NCBI GenBank assembly: GCA_029964075.1 | Contig: CM057135.1 | Location: forward strand, 30,307,366 to 30,371,365 | Source of the DNA: Patiria pectinifera | Taxonomy: Eukaryota; Echinodermata; Asteroidea; Valvatida; Asterinidae | Length of the DNA stretch: 64,000 bases | Direction of reading: 5' to 3' | Notes under the pieces: model-generated | Told to the model about the DNA's origin: nothing | The model's input: only the letters and a program-made list of their open reading frames with translations | Databases searched by the model: none | Position numbers and translations under genes: made by a program | In this document: positions 47,501-58,500 of the stretch, in pieces | How positions within the stretch are numbered: the stretch's first letter is position 1 | Layout of the letters: each line of letters opens with the position of its first letter

Positions 47501-50473
47501 TCAATGACTTCAAGAAACACCGAGAGGCTCTAACTCGAAAGCTGTTTGGAATTTATAACAAAACTGTGTTTGACAACAAGGTAAATGGATTTTCTATCAA
47601 GTTATCCATGCTGTGCCAAAAGTTCAAGTGTCAGTTCAGAAAGAAAATATATATCTGATGGGGTAAAAACACAAACGAAATTCCAAAGAGTTTTGAATAT
47701 CAGATACATTTTTCCACTGCAACCTGAACTTTTTGCCAGTTTTTAGTGTTAACTTGCCATTCTTTTATAATTTTAATGGTGAACAAGCTTACTTCAAAAA
47801 CAGTATTTGTGAGGCGCTGGGAAAATGAGACAGAACTGGGCAGAGGTCGAAATGAGGGTTTGCTGGTATAAAATTCTCCTTTCAATAGTCTTTGTCGCCC
47901 TTCAATCGGACATTCCATTGACAAGTTATGCCTGTTTAAAGTTTTCATTTTTCGGCATGTCAAAAAAAAAAATCCTGAGAAAAAGGCCTTTAAAGTTTTC
48001 AGGTTTTTGTAGTCGTGAAATTGAAATATGCCCTTTGTTTTTCCTTAGGAACATTTTGTCAATAAATCTGAAAATTGAAACAAAAATCACCCATATTCAT
48101 TTTTTTGCATTTTTCTCCGTTGTGGCCTGTGCCCAGTTCCATCTCATTTTACCAGAGCACCTCACATTTAATCATTTTACGGCTTATAAAAAAAACCCAC
48201 ATTTTTGCTTCCAATATTCAGAAGAAACCCTATCTTATTTAACTTTTCATTTTTTACCGGTTTCTTTGATTCTAGCAAATTCTCAACATGCACCTGTTAT
48301 GATTATCAATTTTATGTTCCCCTATCAGCTTCCATCGGATTTCAGCATCAAGTGGAACAATCGCATGCGCAAGACCGCAGGCTACTGTTACTATACCAAG
48401 ACCAAGCTGACTGGGCAGTGCAGTGCAAGGATAGAACTCTCTGAGAAAGTCTGTGACACGGCGGGTAAGCACAGGCATCCGCAGTCGTATTCATTCATCA
48501 CACTGTCGCAACATCTTGCCAGCAGAATATCCTGCAATATGTAGCAAGCAGAATTGAAGCCTTGAGTGACATATGTGCAGGCATGCAACTTTTCCTCGGA
48601 TCAGCTGATTTCCTCTTTTTTATTCTCATTTCTGCCATTCAAAATTGGAAAATCACTGTACAACGTCTTCTGAATTTAGGAATTTCCTCTCTTTTTTGGT
48701 GAATTTACAGTTGCATGCCTGTATGTGACCTGTCGTCACAAAATGAGCTTAAAGGCACACTTTTCAAGAATCAAGATTTTTAAATTCTGAATTCTGCAGA
48801 GCAAGAGTTTTTCAATGGTGTATTAAATGTAAGGGTACTGAGTTAAGTAACAGAAATATAGACTGCCAACTTCAAGTTGTAAAACTAATTTTTGAAAAAA
48901 AATGGCATTTAAAATTTGGCTGTTGTGTTACAGTGAATGAACAGTAAAATAATAAAACGGGATGAGGTTTTGAAGATATATGATAGAACCAAAAAAAATT
49001 GGAGAAAGGTGGAACATGACTCACACATTAAAAGTTCACCTGAAAACCAAAAATCGTTCGTTCCTTTGAATTTTGGCTTTGCCCCACTGTACTGCAAAAT
49101 GGCCATTTCTGATTTCAAGCTCATTTCATGGTGACAAGTCACATGTACTAAGTGCGATGAGTTTTCAACCGAGAAGGAGTGCTGACCATAATATGTCTGC
49201 GAAGCAGCACACACTGTGAACTACTTTTGAGAGCTGGCTTGATTGATGAGAAAATAAGAGGAATTAAAACCACAATTTTGAAGAAATTAGAAAACAAAAT
49301 GTTGTACAATGTATATAGTTTCACAAACTTAGCATATTCACGCTATTTTTTTTGGCAGAGAGACTGAGAGATACATTAGTCCATGAGCTCTGCCATGCCG
49401 CCTGCTGGTTGATAAACGGAGTCAATGACGGACACGGACGCTTCTGGAAATACTGGTAATTACTTGAGAAGAAAAATAAAAATTCCAGCACTCATCCTGA
49501 AATTTGTTTTTGTAGAACATGTACAGAAGGTGTAGGATGAAGGGCTTGTGTTTATCACTTTAAACATGTATTAAGAATTAATAGGTTCATTTTGTTACTA
49601 CATGTATTTGTGGGGATGTCTGTCTCAGTAGCGGATGTCTCAGATAACTAGAATTGTATTTCAGAGGTCTTGAGTTTAAGTTCTGTTGTTATCAAATTAA
49701 AGTCAGAAGAATTTTTGTTTTGTTTGGTATGTCAGTGTGGTGCAGTATTTATACACTACTCCAGCTTTCTCATTTTGCCCTCTTCTGTATTGTACAGGGC
49801 AGCAAAAGCCAACCATGCCCATCCGTGTATTCCAATCATCAAACGCTGTCACAGTTATGAGATCACCACCAAGTACAAGTACCAGTGCGTCACCTGTAAA
49901 ACAACGTAAGTTGCGTTATAACCCCATCTGTGGTCCTCGCTATGAATATGAGGCAAACCCAAGTAAATATTCTGTTTTATATCGGTCGAGAACTCTTGAA
50001 ATGGGAATGTTGGAACTAAGTTTCCCTTCAAATGATGATATTGGAAATTTCTAGAAAATTTTACAAACTTGTCTGCCAAACATAATCCAAACAGTTTTTT
50101 GACCGTGTGAAAAAAATACCTGCAGTACTCTCAGAAAAAAAAGGGGAAATGTTTCTAATTTAGCCAGTCACTGACCAAACAACTTTTGTGTTCTCAACCT
50201 TTTGGTTGATTTCATCCCAGCAGCATCGGACGTCATTCCAAATCCATCAACACCTCCAAATTCTGCTGCGCATACTGCAAAGGAAACCTTGTGCTGCTGC
50301 CCTCTATCAACAAAGATGGGAAAGTGTCCAAGGTGCGGACGCCCAACAAGTTCGCGATATTTGTGAAGGAGAATTACGGCTCAGTGAAAAAGGAGAACGT
50401 GTCGATGAAACACGCGGACATCATGCGACTTCTGAGTCAGGATTTCTCCAAGAAAGCAACAATCTCTGTTTGA
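41563..50473 (+). CDS. GCNA: GCNA/ACRC, germ-cell nuclear acidic SprT-like protein
   Basis: GCNA proteins protect germline and early-embryo genomes and are implicated in DNA-protein crosslink repair. Ten exons fit in phase: 41563-41670, 43651-44723, 45512-45579, 45686-45873, 46382-46514, 47369-47580, 48329-48464, 49359-49455, 49798-49905 and 50224-50473; 790 residues. The N-terminal half (to about 490) is acidic, Ser-rich and disordered. It includes SMVVISDSESDS near residue 258, which fits a SUMO-interacting motif, and runs such as SSDDDDDDFE. The SprT-like domain spans exons 6-9, with the zinc metalloprotease motif HELCH followed by NDGHGRFW. A zinc ribbon follows (CVTC, then CAYC), then an HMG-box-like end (RTPNKFAIFVKENYGSV...). 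All catalytic ligands are present, so it should be active if expressed. Exon 10 has a CAGCAG tandem acceptor. Intron 1 carries repeats and palindromes. The join of exon 1 to exon 2 is by phase only; an extra small exon is possible. Confidence 0.94.
42012..43331. repeat. duplicated block and GTTTAAAC palindromes in GCNA intron 1
   Basis: The segment 42012-42150 (ACAAGCGGAAAGAATGTTGC ... CAGATTCATGTCTTAT) recurs with deletions and changes at 43223-43331. Just after the first copy come three GTTTAAAC-centred palindromes: 42174-42191 (18 bp), 42193-42212 (20 bp) and 42261-42282 (22 bp). GAGTCCC at 42164 and GGGACTC at 42215 bracket the first two. GGAAAGAATGTTGCA at 43229 also recurs inverted at about 43391. 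No coding exon is supported. Confidence 0.6.
44815..45112 (-). mobile_element. tRNA-derived SINE with 14-bp target duplication
   Basis: On the minus strand an A box (TGGTCGAGTGG, 44983-44973) and B box (GGTTCGAGTCC, 44939-44929) enclose CACTAGAAAGC, resembling a tRNA-Ser(AGA) anticodon arm. A body and tail follow down to 44815. GTTTATCATTCAGT occurs at 44801-44814 and again at 45113-45126, a clean target-site duplication. The tail (about 62 bp, with CCTAATTTGATTTATATCAC) is present at both ends of the insert (44815-44876 and 45053-45112). It is in GCNA intron 2. A related tail fragment lies at about 45908-45965 in intron 4. Confidence 0.8.
46685..46905. repeat. CAAGTCA/ACTTGTGA foldback repeat
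   Basis: AGCCAAGTCAAGTCACAAGC on the left is answered by inverted words GGACTTGTGAT, ACTTGTGACTGG and TCTTGTGACAGA on the right, as in the blocks at 11085 and 25310. It lies in GCNA intron 5, directly before a GGCC/poly-A element. Confidence 0.5.
46911..47161. mobile_element. GGCC/poly-A terminal-inverted-repeat element, copy 3
   Basis: The left end is GGCAATAAAAAAAATTCTGC; the right end is its inverse GCAGAACTTTTTTTTTGGCC. TTG flanks both sides (46908-46910, 47162-47164). It is about 250 bp, shorter than the copies at 34094 and 39051, and shares their end plan but not their interior. It is in GCNA intron 5. Confidence 0.6.
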
Positions 50474-52390
50474 CTTAAGCTGATGAAAACAGCAGAGAGA
50501 TCCGACAGAAGGAGATAAAATAAAAGTTTAATTTTTACTTTTTGGGTTCTGAGGAGAGGAGTGCTGTTAATGAAAGAAAATGCAAAAGTGTCGGGCGAAG
50601 CATCTTCAAGACATAGCTTTTCTGTTCAGAAATCGAGTTTGAAAAGAATGACATTTTGTTTACTTGGCCTTCCATATTTTCAATTTAAATTGTCAATACA
50701 TGTAGATGTACCAGTTTTCAATCACAGTAATAATGTTGCTGCTAATATTAGATCATGGATATTATGCAATTGAATAAATTATAAAATGTTATCTACTGTG
50801 ATTAAAATCAGGAGCAGTAAAATTTATTATAAGTGTTATAAATAGAAACCAGTTAACTGAATTTTTCACAGACAATTCAGTAGACTTTGAGGTCGAAAGT
50901 GGGGAATTTTTGCATACATGAATTTCTATTTTTCCAAGACGTTTGACGTTATTTCTCAGTTAAATTTTTATATTGATGGGTTAATTCAATGTAAAAAATA
51001 TGTTTTGATTAAGAATTATAAGGGAAAATTTCATAATCTCAGCTAATGTCATTAAAATTGTGTTTTGAAATTTTTGGTTTATTTAATGTTTATCTCTATT
51101 ACATGTATACGGTTTGTCATGCCATTTGTGATTTCATTATTGGAATAATAACATTATTCTTGCACACAAAAGTAAGATCTTCAACATTTAAACAGGATTC
51201 TTTTCCCTGGTTCCCAACTGATGTTTGACTTTTATAGTTTATCTAACTGTGTCATTATTTACATGATTGATACCCATGATGGATTTGTTCAAAAATATTA
51301 GTACAAGCGTCTTTAGTTAATAAAAAATTCAAGAACATCTTGGTAAAGATATTGTTGGTGATCTCGTTTTTTTTAAATTCATTTTTCCCCTTTTGTGTGG
51401 CATTTACAAACTCTAGCCCCACCTTCGCCATCCATCCACCACACTACATGCTCTTGTTACTATTTCAGATTTTTAAAAGCATTTTTGCCAAGAGATTTAT
51501 TAATCTGTGAATCTCTCCCTGCGCACAGTCTTAACACACAAACAAATGTTTCAAATCGTTTTCTTGGAACTCCCCCTTTCTAAGATTTTGACACAAAAAA
51601 AATTAACTAATTAGCACCTCTTTTTTGGGCAAGGGAGATTTTTATCAGTTTTTCCTGTTTTCAGTAATTTAAAAAAATCCCTTTTGAAATATGGAATTCC
51701 TGAGGCCTTACCGTAAGTTATTTTGACCTATAAAAAATTATATGGAACGAAAGAAATGGGTATTTCATGGGTTGCCTTTTGGGCAAATACTTCCAGCACA
51801 TACCACAGACCCTTTACATGGCTCTTGGGCCCTTGACCCTTAATCCGCTGCCAATTTTTTCGTGGATTTCTTTATTCCCCTCAATCTCGCCCTGGTTTAT
51901 AGTTTCCCCGCTTGGAAAAAAATGTTCTTTTTCTGAAAAAGATACTTTTATTTTTACTTGGTCTACCGGCTATGTATAAGGTACCCATTGACTCCAGCCC
52001 CTCCCCTGAATGAAGTCATCTTGGATAATACATGTAATTGTTTTTAACTGAAATGGTTGTTATTTTTACCCCAGAAGTGATATGGTAAGGAAGTGGAATG
52101 TCTGGGCCGCAGTAGGTCTCATGTTGGGGGAAAAAATCGGACAACCTGCTTGATACTCATTTTGGCTCTTGTACTTTAATTAATTTCTGTCGAACGTAAG
52201 AGGGAGAACCTTTGTGAAATTAATGTTTGTTATTATAATTTCTCATTTTGAACCATTTAAAAAAAAGTAATTATGTGAATTTTCTTGTGTTTCCCTTTGG
52301 GAGTTTTACGAAAAGATGCGCCCGTTAAACATCTGCACCAAAACAAGTTGCATTGGCAATCAAGTTTCCCGCGTCACCGTTTTAGCCTTC
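50474..52390. other. GCNA 3' flank and spacer before ubinuclein
   Basis: No gene is recognised in this 1.9-kb stretch. AATAAA hexamers at 50519-50524 and 50773-50778 are candidate GCNA polyadenylation signals. The rest is AT-rich with no evident repeats. Confidence 0.45.
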
Positions 52391-52513
52391 AGCGCATGCG
52401 CGTGCTGCAGTCGACATGGTCAAAATGGCGACGGCCGTCGGAGGATAGGACGCAGATTTTGGCAGTTTTTGCCCAGAAAAGACGCATTTCGTCTTCGTCT
52501 GTGATGCTAAACG
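52391..52513 (+). promoter_or_regulatory. ubinuclein core promoter and 5' UTR with NRF1, YY1 and uORFs
   Basis: GCGCATGCGC (52392-52401) is an NRF1 palindrome. CAAAATGGCGAC (52421-52432) fits a YY1 site of the kind found at the start of CpG-type transcripts, so transcription probably begins near here. The ATG in the YY1 site opens a 7-codon uORF (52425-52448). A second ATG at 52504 opens a frame that overlaps the main start and ends at 52632. The main ATG at 52514 has A at -3 and G at +4, a stronger context than the ATG at 52504. Confidence 0.55.
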
Positions 52514-55500
52514 ATGGCAGAACGAAGGAGGATTATACCGTCGTCGGTGGGACCACTTTTCCCGGTGAAGAAAGAGAAGGAAACGGCGCCGTCTATGCGG
52601 TTCAATTTGAACCTCAAAGAACCCAGCGATAAAACCTGCTCCGTGTTTTCGTATTGCCAGCTCGTTAAAAATGCCGTGGTAAGTAATCCTATGGTTTCCA
52701 TTCCCCGTCCAAAATGGTGCATATCGACAGAACAACATCTGTTCTATGTTTCTACAAACTTTCCCCACTTTTCCACCCATTTTACCGCTTTTCCAGGCCG
52801 ATTTAAACTACGAGGTACATCGTCTTGACCCCTGCCTCTATTGCACTTGATGTTAATGCAATTGGAATGCACGCTCTTTTGGTGTTTGAACGGGAATGGG
52901 TAGCTGTAGTTTTAAGCATTTTTGTTGGTGATAGATATGTGCAAGAACTGCATAAACATCATAGGAAGACAATTAGATTTCAGTCCCGTCGCCATCTTTG
53001 CTTTTCCAGCCCTTTTCGACTGCCGTTTCTTTTAACGCGGGCGTTGCCTGTGCAAGAAAATAGTCGGAAAATGCCCATGTGGTTGAGGTTCACGATTTGC
53101 ATAACAGGGACCGTCTTGCTTGAGCTTTGTAAGCTTCCGCGCCCATACCACACATCAGAAAAATTACTGGACAGAAGGTGGTGGTTGTAAGATTAGAGGA
53201 AAAGAGACCATTTGATGATTGTGTAGGGAAAATACAGCATTTTATCATTCAGGTCAATTGGGTTACATTTTGCAGACATGTTTGATGGTACAATTTGCGA
53301 ACGTGAATAATTATGTTGACGGCTTTGCGGTTTGTGACGTGCCACACTGAGCCGAAGGGACGAGTAGAAAAATGTAGAAAGCCCGCGAACTCGAAGACTA
53401 CTGAACAACGATTTCCGTCGGGTTGTGTTTTTGAAGTAGAGCTGGCTACTTTTGAATTTTTGCGTGGATTAGAACCGTTTTTGAGATGAAGAAATTTGGC
53501 GGTTTATCTTTTGGGAAAAATGAAGGTCATGGCCAGAGTTTTGGGGGATTTTCTCCGGAGCTTTTTTGTGAATGGAACTGTGATCGTTTCATGCGAACAG
53601 ACATGAGTGAATTGCGTGGGAAGTTTGGAACAAGCCGACTTGTGATTACCAATGATGAAAAATGAACATCGAGGAAACAGCTGCTTATGCATATTTAACC
53701 GTATTTCATGAAAGAATTTGTTATTTATTTGAAAATGTGAAAATTAGCATATTTGTTCAAAAAATGATGGAAACGAAATTATGTTTGATTGATATTTTGT
53801 CAGTTGCTTGGTCTGTAGTGTCTGTAATAAGTGAATTACCGATGGCACGATGTAGCCGATCATTTCAAAACGTGAGAATGAATTATGGCATGTATCTTGT
53901 AATGTTTAGGCCCAGGGTTTTATGTTGTTACGTAATGTTTTAATTACCTGCGTGCAGTGAGGTGTGACCTTGGGAGGTCAGTTGAGTGCCACGGGGCGTG
54001 AATTTGTGTGGTGTGGGATTGAATGGGATCGATTGTGTGGGATGTGCACATAGAATGGGTGTTACGTGCGTTGTGTGCGTGTGTACGTGAATGTTGCGCG
54101 TGTGGGATTTAGGTGCATGTGGGGATTAGGGTTTGGGGTGAAATTCCATTGTTTTGTGAGTGCGGCGTCATTAACCGTTGACCTTGTAATTGGGTTAAAT
54201 GGGGTGCAGTGGCCACGCGCGCAGAAAGTCTTGTTACCGGGTCGGCGGGTGGGGACTTTCTGGGTTGTGGAGGGTTTGGGGTTATAGTGGGTTGGTTTGT
54301 GGGTGGAAAGTGATGATTATGGAGTGTACATGTACATGTATGATCAATGATTGCTTATGCATAAGGGCAGTTTCTTTGTTGATTTTTTTGGGTGTAAAAT
54401 CGAGGGGCTTCACTTTTCTTAAGACATGCATGTTTTGCAGAAGACAAAATTTACATCATTTTATAATTTGTATGGTCTGTTTTCAACTAAGATTTTTTTT
54501 GTTTAACTTGTGAAGTTGTCTATGGTGCATGAACCAAATGTTCAGTCTTACTCTTAGATTTGTTTGTGACGTGATCGATTGTCACTTTTTTACATATGTT
54601 TCATGTTTATAGTAATTTTTTACTCTTTTGATTATTTTTGTAAGCAGGTTATCAATATAATTGGTGTTTTTAGGTATTTTATGCTTCTTCAGGAATTTGG
54701 TTTTGGAACAATTGAAGATGCATGTAATTGAGTTTCCAGAATTATATAACAACACACTATAGAATAGTAATTATTGTAGCTGGTTCATGTCAATTATGTT
54801 CTCTATCATAGTTTTTCATACTGTGATGTTTTACACATTTCACGTTTTTGCTCCGTATTTTACTTGAATTTGAAACTCCATCGTGTTCCTGATTTATATT
54901 CTTTGGTTTTTTTTCTATGCAGCAGGGAGAGAAGAGTGGAAATGGCCCTCAGAAATCATTTAACGAACTGGATGAGGAGGACATGGATGGATTGGAGTCA
55001 ATCGCCAAGAAATTTGAGGAGAAATACGTGAGAAATTTAACACATGTTCAAAATTATTTTTTTTCTCCGTGTAATTTTTGGTATTTATTTTGTCTGTTGG
55101 AATTAAGTTTGGTGGAATGCATTTTTCCTTTTTCTAATTTGGTTGTGAAGGAATTCAGCATAGTTTGTCAGAATTATATGGGATACATGCTTTATTGAAT
55201 CAATTTTCCGTATTAATAAGTATTGTTTGTTTTACCCCTTATATGTTTTATTTGGTTGTGAAGGAATTCAGCATATAGTTTGTCAGAATTCATCATAGTG
55301 CAATATTATTGAATCAATTTTCTCTATAAAAAAAAAAATTTCCGTTTTTACTCCCTATTTTTATAAGGTTGTGAAAGAATTTAGCTTAGTTTGTTGGAAC
55401 TCAGCGTATAGTGGGATATGCTTTATTAAATTAATTTTCCATATTAATAAGTATTATCTGTTTATTACTCTCTTTTTTTTGGGGGGGGGGGTCGGTTATG

Positions 55501-58500
55501 AAGGTTGCAATTTTCTTCATTAATATTATTTATTTAATTATTTTCCAGGCACCCAAGACAGGGAAGAAGAAGAGGAATGCATTTATTGATGATCTGATAG
55601 ATGTGGGCATGGGATATGATGAAACGGACCCATTCGTGGACAACTCCGAATGTGTACGTACTTGTCATCGTTGTTGATGACCTGTCTTTTTTGGTCAGTT
55701 GTTGTGACCAGTTGCAGTGAACATAAAAGACTATATCGTGAATACTGCCATCTTTGTGATCACGTGATAATTTTTGGGTGTGTTTTTTTTAAAATACGGC
55801 CCATCGTGCATTGTATCCTAAGCATGATGGGATATATTTTTAATGAAATGCCCCAGAAGATAACCACGTGATCCCGAAGATGACGGTGGGTGCGGAGGTC
55901 TAGTACTCATAGTTTACATTGCTAGGACCATTATTTTACAATAAAAGGAAAAGTGACTCGTCTCGTGAGTCATTAATTAATTAAAGAGGTACTGATGGTG
56001 TGTGTACAAAACAGGGGGGAAATTGGGGCACTTTACTGGATTGCAAAATTTGGAGTGCCGATTTTTTCATTGTAAGTAACTTTTGAAAGCATGTTTTTCA
56101 TTAACTTTTGAGAGGTTACTCTGGAGATGGGAAAATCTCAGCTCTGCCTCCGATCCACGGCATTGATCATTGTAGGAGTATACTTTTGTGTGAGGGATGG
56201 AACAACCTTGACTCTTCAAAATAAACTTGGAGATGATAATTTTTATTTTCTAGTATGATGAGCTCGTCCCAGATGTCCTGACGACCCAGTTTGGAGGGTT
56301 CTACATCAACCAGGGACAACTTCACTTCAGAGAGAAGTCCGACTCTGATAACAGCGCAGACTTCAAAGATATGACACGCAGGAAGAAAACACCAAAGATA
56401 CATGTAAGTACAAAGTTTGTTCAAAGGGTTTGGTTGACGCAGTAGTGTAACGTCCTATTTTCTTCTTGTCCTGACTGGGCCCATCCAATTAAGGGCAATA
56501 AATGGGTATTTCGAAAGAAAAGAAAACATTACAATATACAATATCATGTATATTGAACCAATGCAGCGTGTAGATTTTTAAATATTGGAAATTGATGACA
56601 ATATAAAAAAAATTAAAATTGTTGATCTCAATGTCCATTAAATCGATCACGCAGATATAACAAGTGGGTAAATTCAAACACGGGAGTCTGTGACAAGACT
56701 AGTCAGTGTTTGGTACAAAGATTTTCACATAAAAAGTGACCGTGAACTGGCGAGACTTACACGCTCCATAAATTTGAAATAACTGTCTTGAGCAAAGCCT
56801 AGGTAAGGTTTGTACTTTGTGCTTCAGAATTGTAAAAAAAAAATCTTGCTATTTTTGCACCCACATCGCAGAAGAAGCATCGGAGGACATCAGATGGCGA
56901 TAGAAAGGAAGGCAAGAGGAAAAGGAACCTATCCTCCTCATCTGATAAGGCTGCCAAAAAGATGAGGAAACAGCTACAAAGACAGTTTGGGTAATGCAGC
57001 TTGTAGTTTTGTTTATGCCTGATGTTCTCAAGAAAACTTGGCAGACTGTCTTGCTGCCATATCTGGACTTGGCAATCGTCAGAATTAGTTTGAAGGCTTC
57101 ATCTTGAAAATTAAAAAAAAACAACTTAGTTCTGAACTTAAAAATGTAGCCGCACAAGTCAAATTTTTAAGCCGCCGACTATCTGACTTTTTGAGAAATT
57201 TTAGTAGGGTAGCTTTGCCCCATGGTAAAAAGTGTATCAGATATTGTCCTCTTTCAAACATGTGAGGTACATGAAAGTAAAACATTATTCTTATAGGAAG
57301 ATTGAATTATTTGATCTGGGGATATTACAGAAAACCAGGCAGAAAGAAGAAGAGTTTATCCAGCCGCATTCCAACCGTCGCTGAGCTGCTCAAACAGCGT
57401 GAGGAAGCCAAACAGCATGAAATCATCTCAGGGCCATCTCCCAGTAAATCCAATGCAACGAGCGCTACCAGCAATGCAGCTCCTCGAGTCCCTGCAACCA
57501 ACACCCAAACTCCCAAACCGAACGGCCTACCGGCGGCTGTGGAGGTTACGGACCTCAACGCCTCCCTAGGTGACATCGATCCTTCTCTGGACCTGGGTCT
57601 GATCATGTCAGACCTAAAGATGGACAGTGACATGGCGGCGGCCATGGAAGAAGCACTGAAGGGACCCATGGGTGGGGCTGATATGCCCCAGGACCCTACG
57701 GTTGGAAACAAGGGTGGGGCCTCGCTTGGACCTCAGGGGGATGATGGAACAGACGGAGATGAGGAAGTTCCCTTACCGAGTGGACTGCCATCAACACTCG
57801 TTTACAATGTGGACAAAATCAGAGAGGTGAATATTAATGCTCCTTAAAAATAAATACGAGTTAGTCAGGTTTCCCATAGTCAATGAAAAATCCTGAAAAA
57901 TCCTGAAAAATCCTGAAATTTAAAGCTATCACAGAAAGTCCCAGAAAAATAATGGAATTGTGTTATTTTACACGGAGCCATGAAAAGTACATGTATTCCA
58001 AGGAAAAAAGTCACGGAAATGGTATGGATTTTCATTTTTAAGATTTTGTTGGAACTCTGGTTAGGGAACACAACCCTTGCATGATGTAACAGTTGAGAGC
58101 TATGCTAAGATTCATCAAAATCTATAAGAATTAAGCAGGAAACAGCCGAGAAATTCTCCAATTCGCACAGAGAAAATCAAGTCTGAGTGCATTTTCCAAG
58201 ATTGTTTAGAATCATCACAACAACTTGCATGAAGGAGTAAATGAAAGTCATATGTCAGGTTAAAACATTTCTCAAATTCTCTCTTTTTCTTCCAGGCTGC
58301 AAGAAAATCTGTAGAAGGCAAATGCAAGTTCTTCACAGCATCTGTAAATGGTTTACTTTTGAAGTAAGTTTTCAATTTATTTCCACTGTGGGTCGTAGAT
58401 ATTCTTAGTGATTTGTTTTTTTTCTTTTCGATAGCTGTATTTAATCAGATTTCTCTTCAATTACCTCGTCAAAAACAGTGTCACCTAGACAAATGAATAT

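Noticed and set aside
47825..48544. 239-codon plus-strand frame as a separate gene
   Set aside because: It crosses GCNA exon 7 (48329-48464) in another frame; the exon frame is confirmed by phase and SprT-domain similarity.
53950..54320. G/T-rich block in ubinuclein intron 1 as a possible non-coding RNA or regulatory island
   Set aside because: Only composition stands out; no repeat period, motif or structure was found to support a call.
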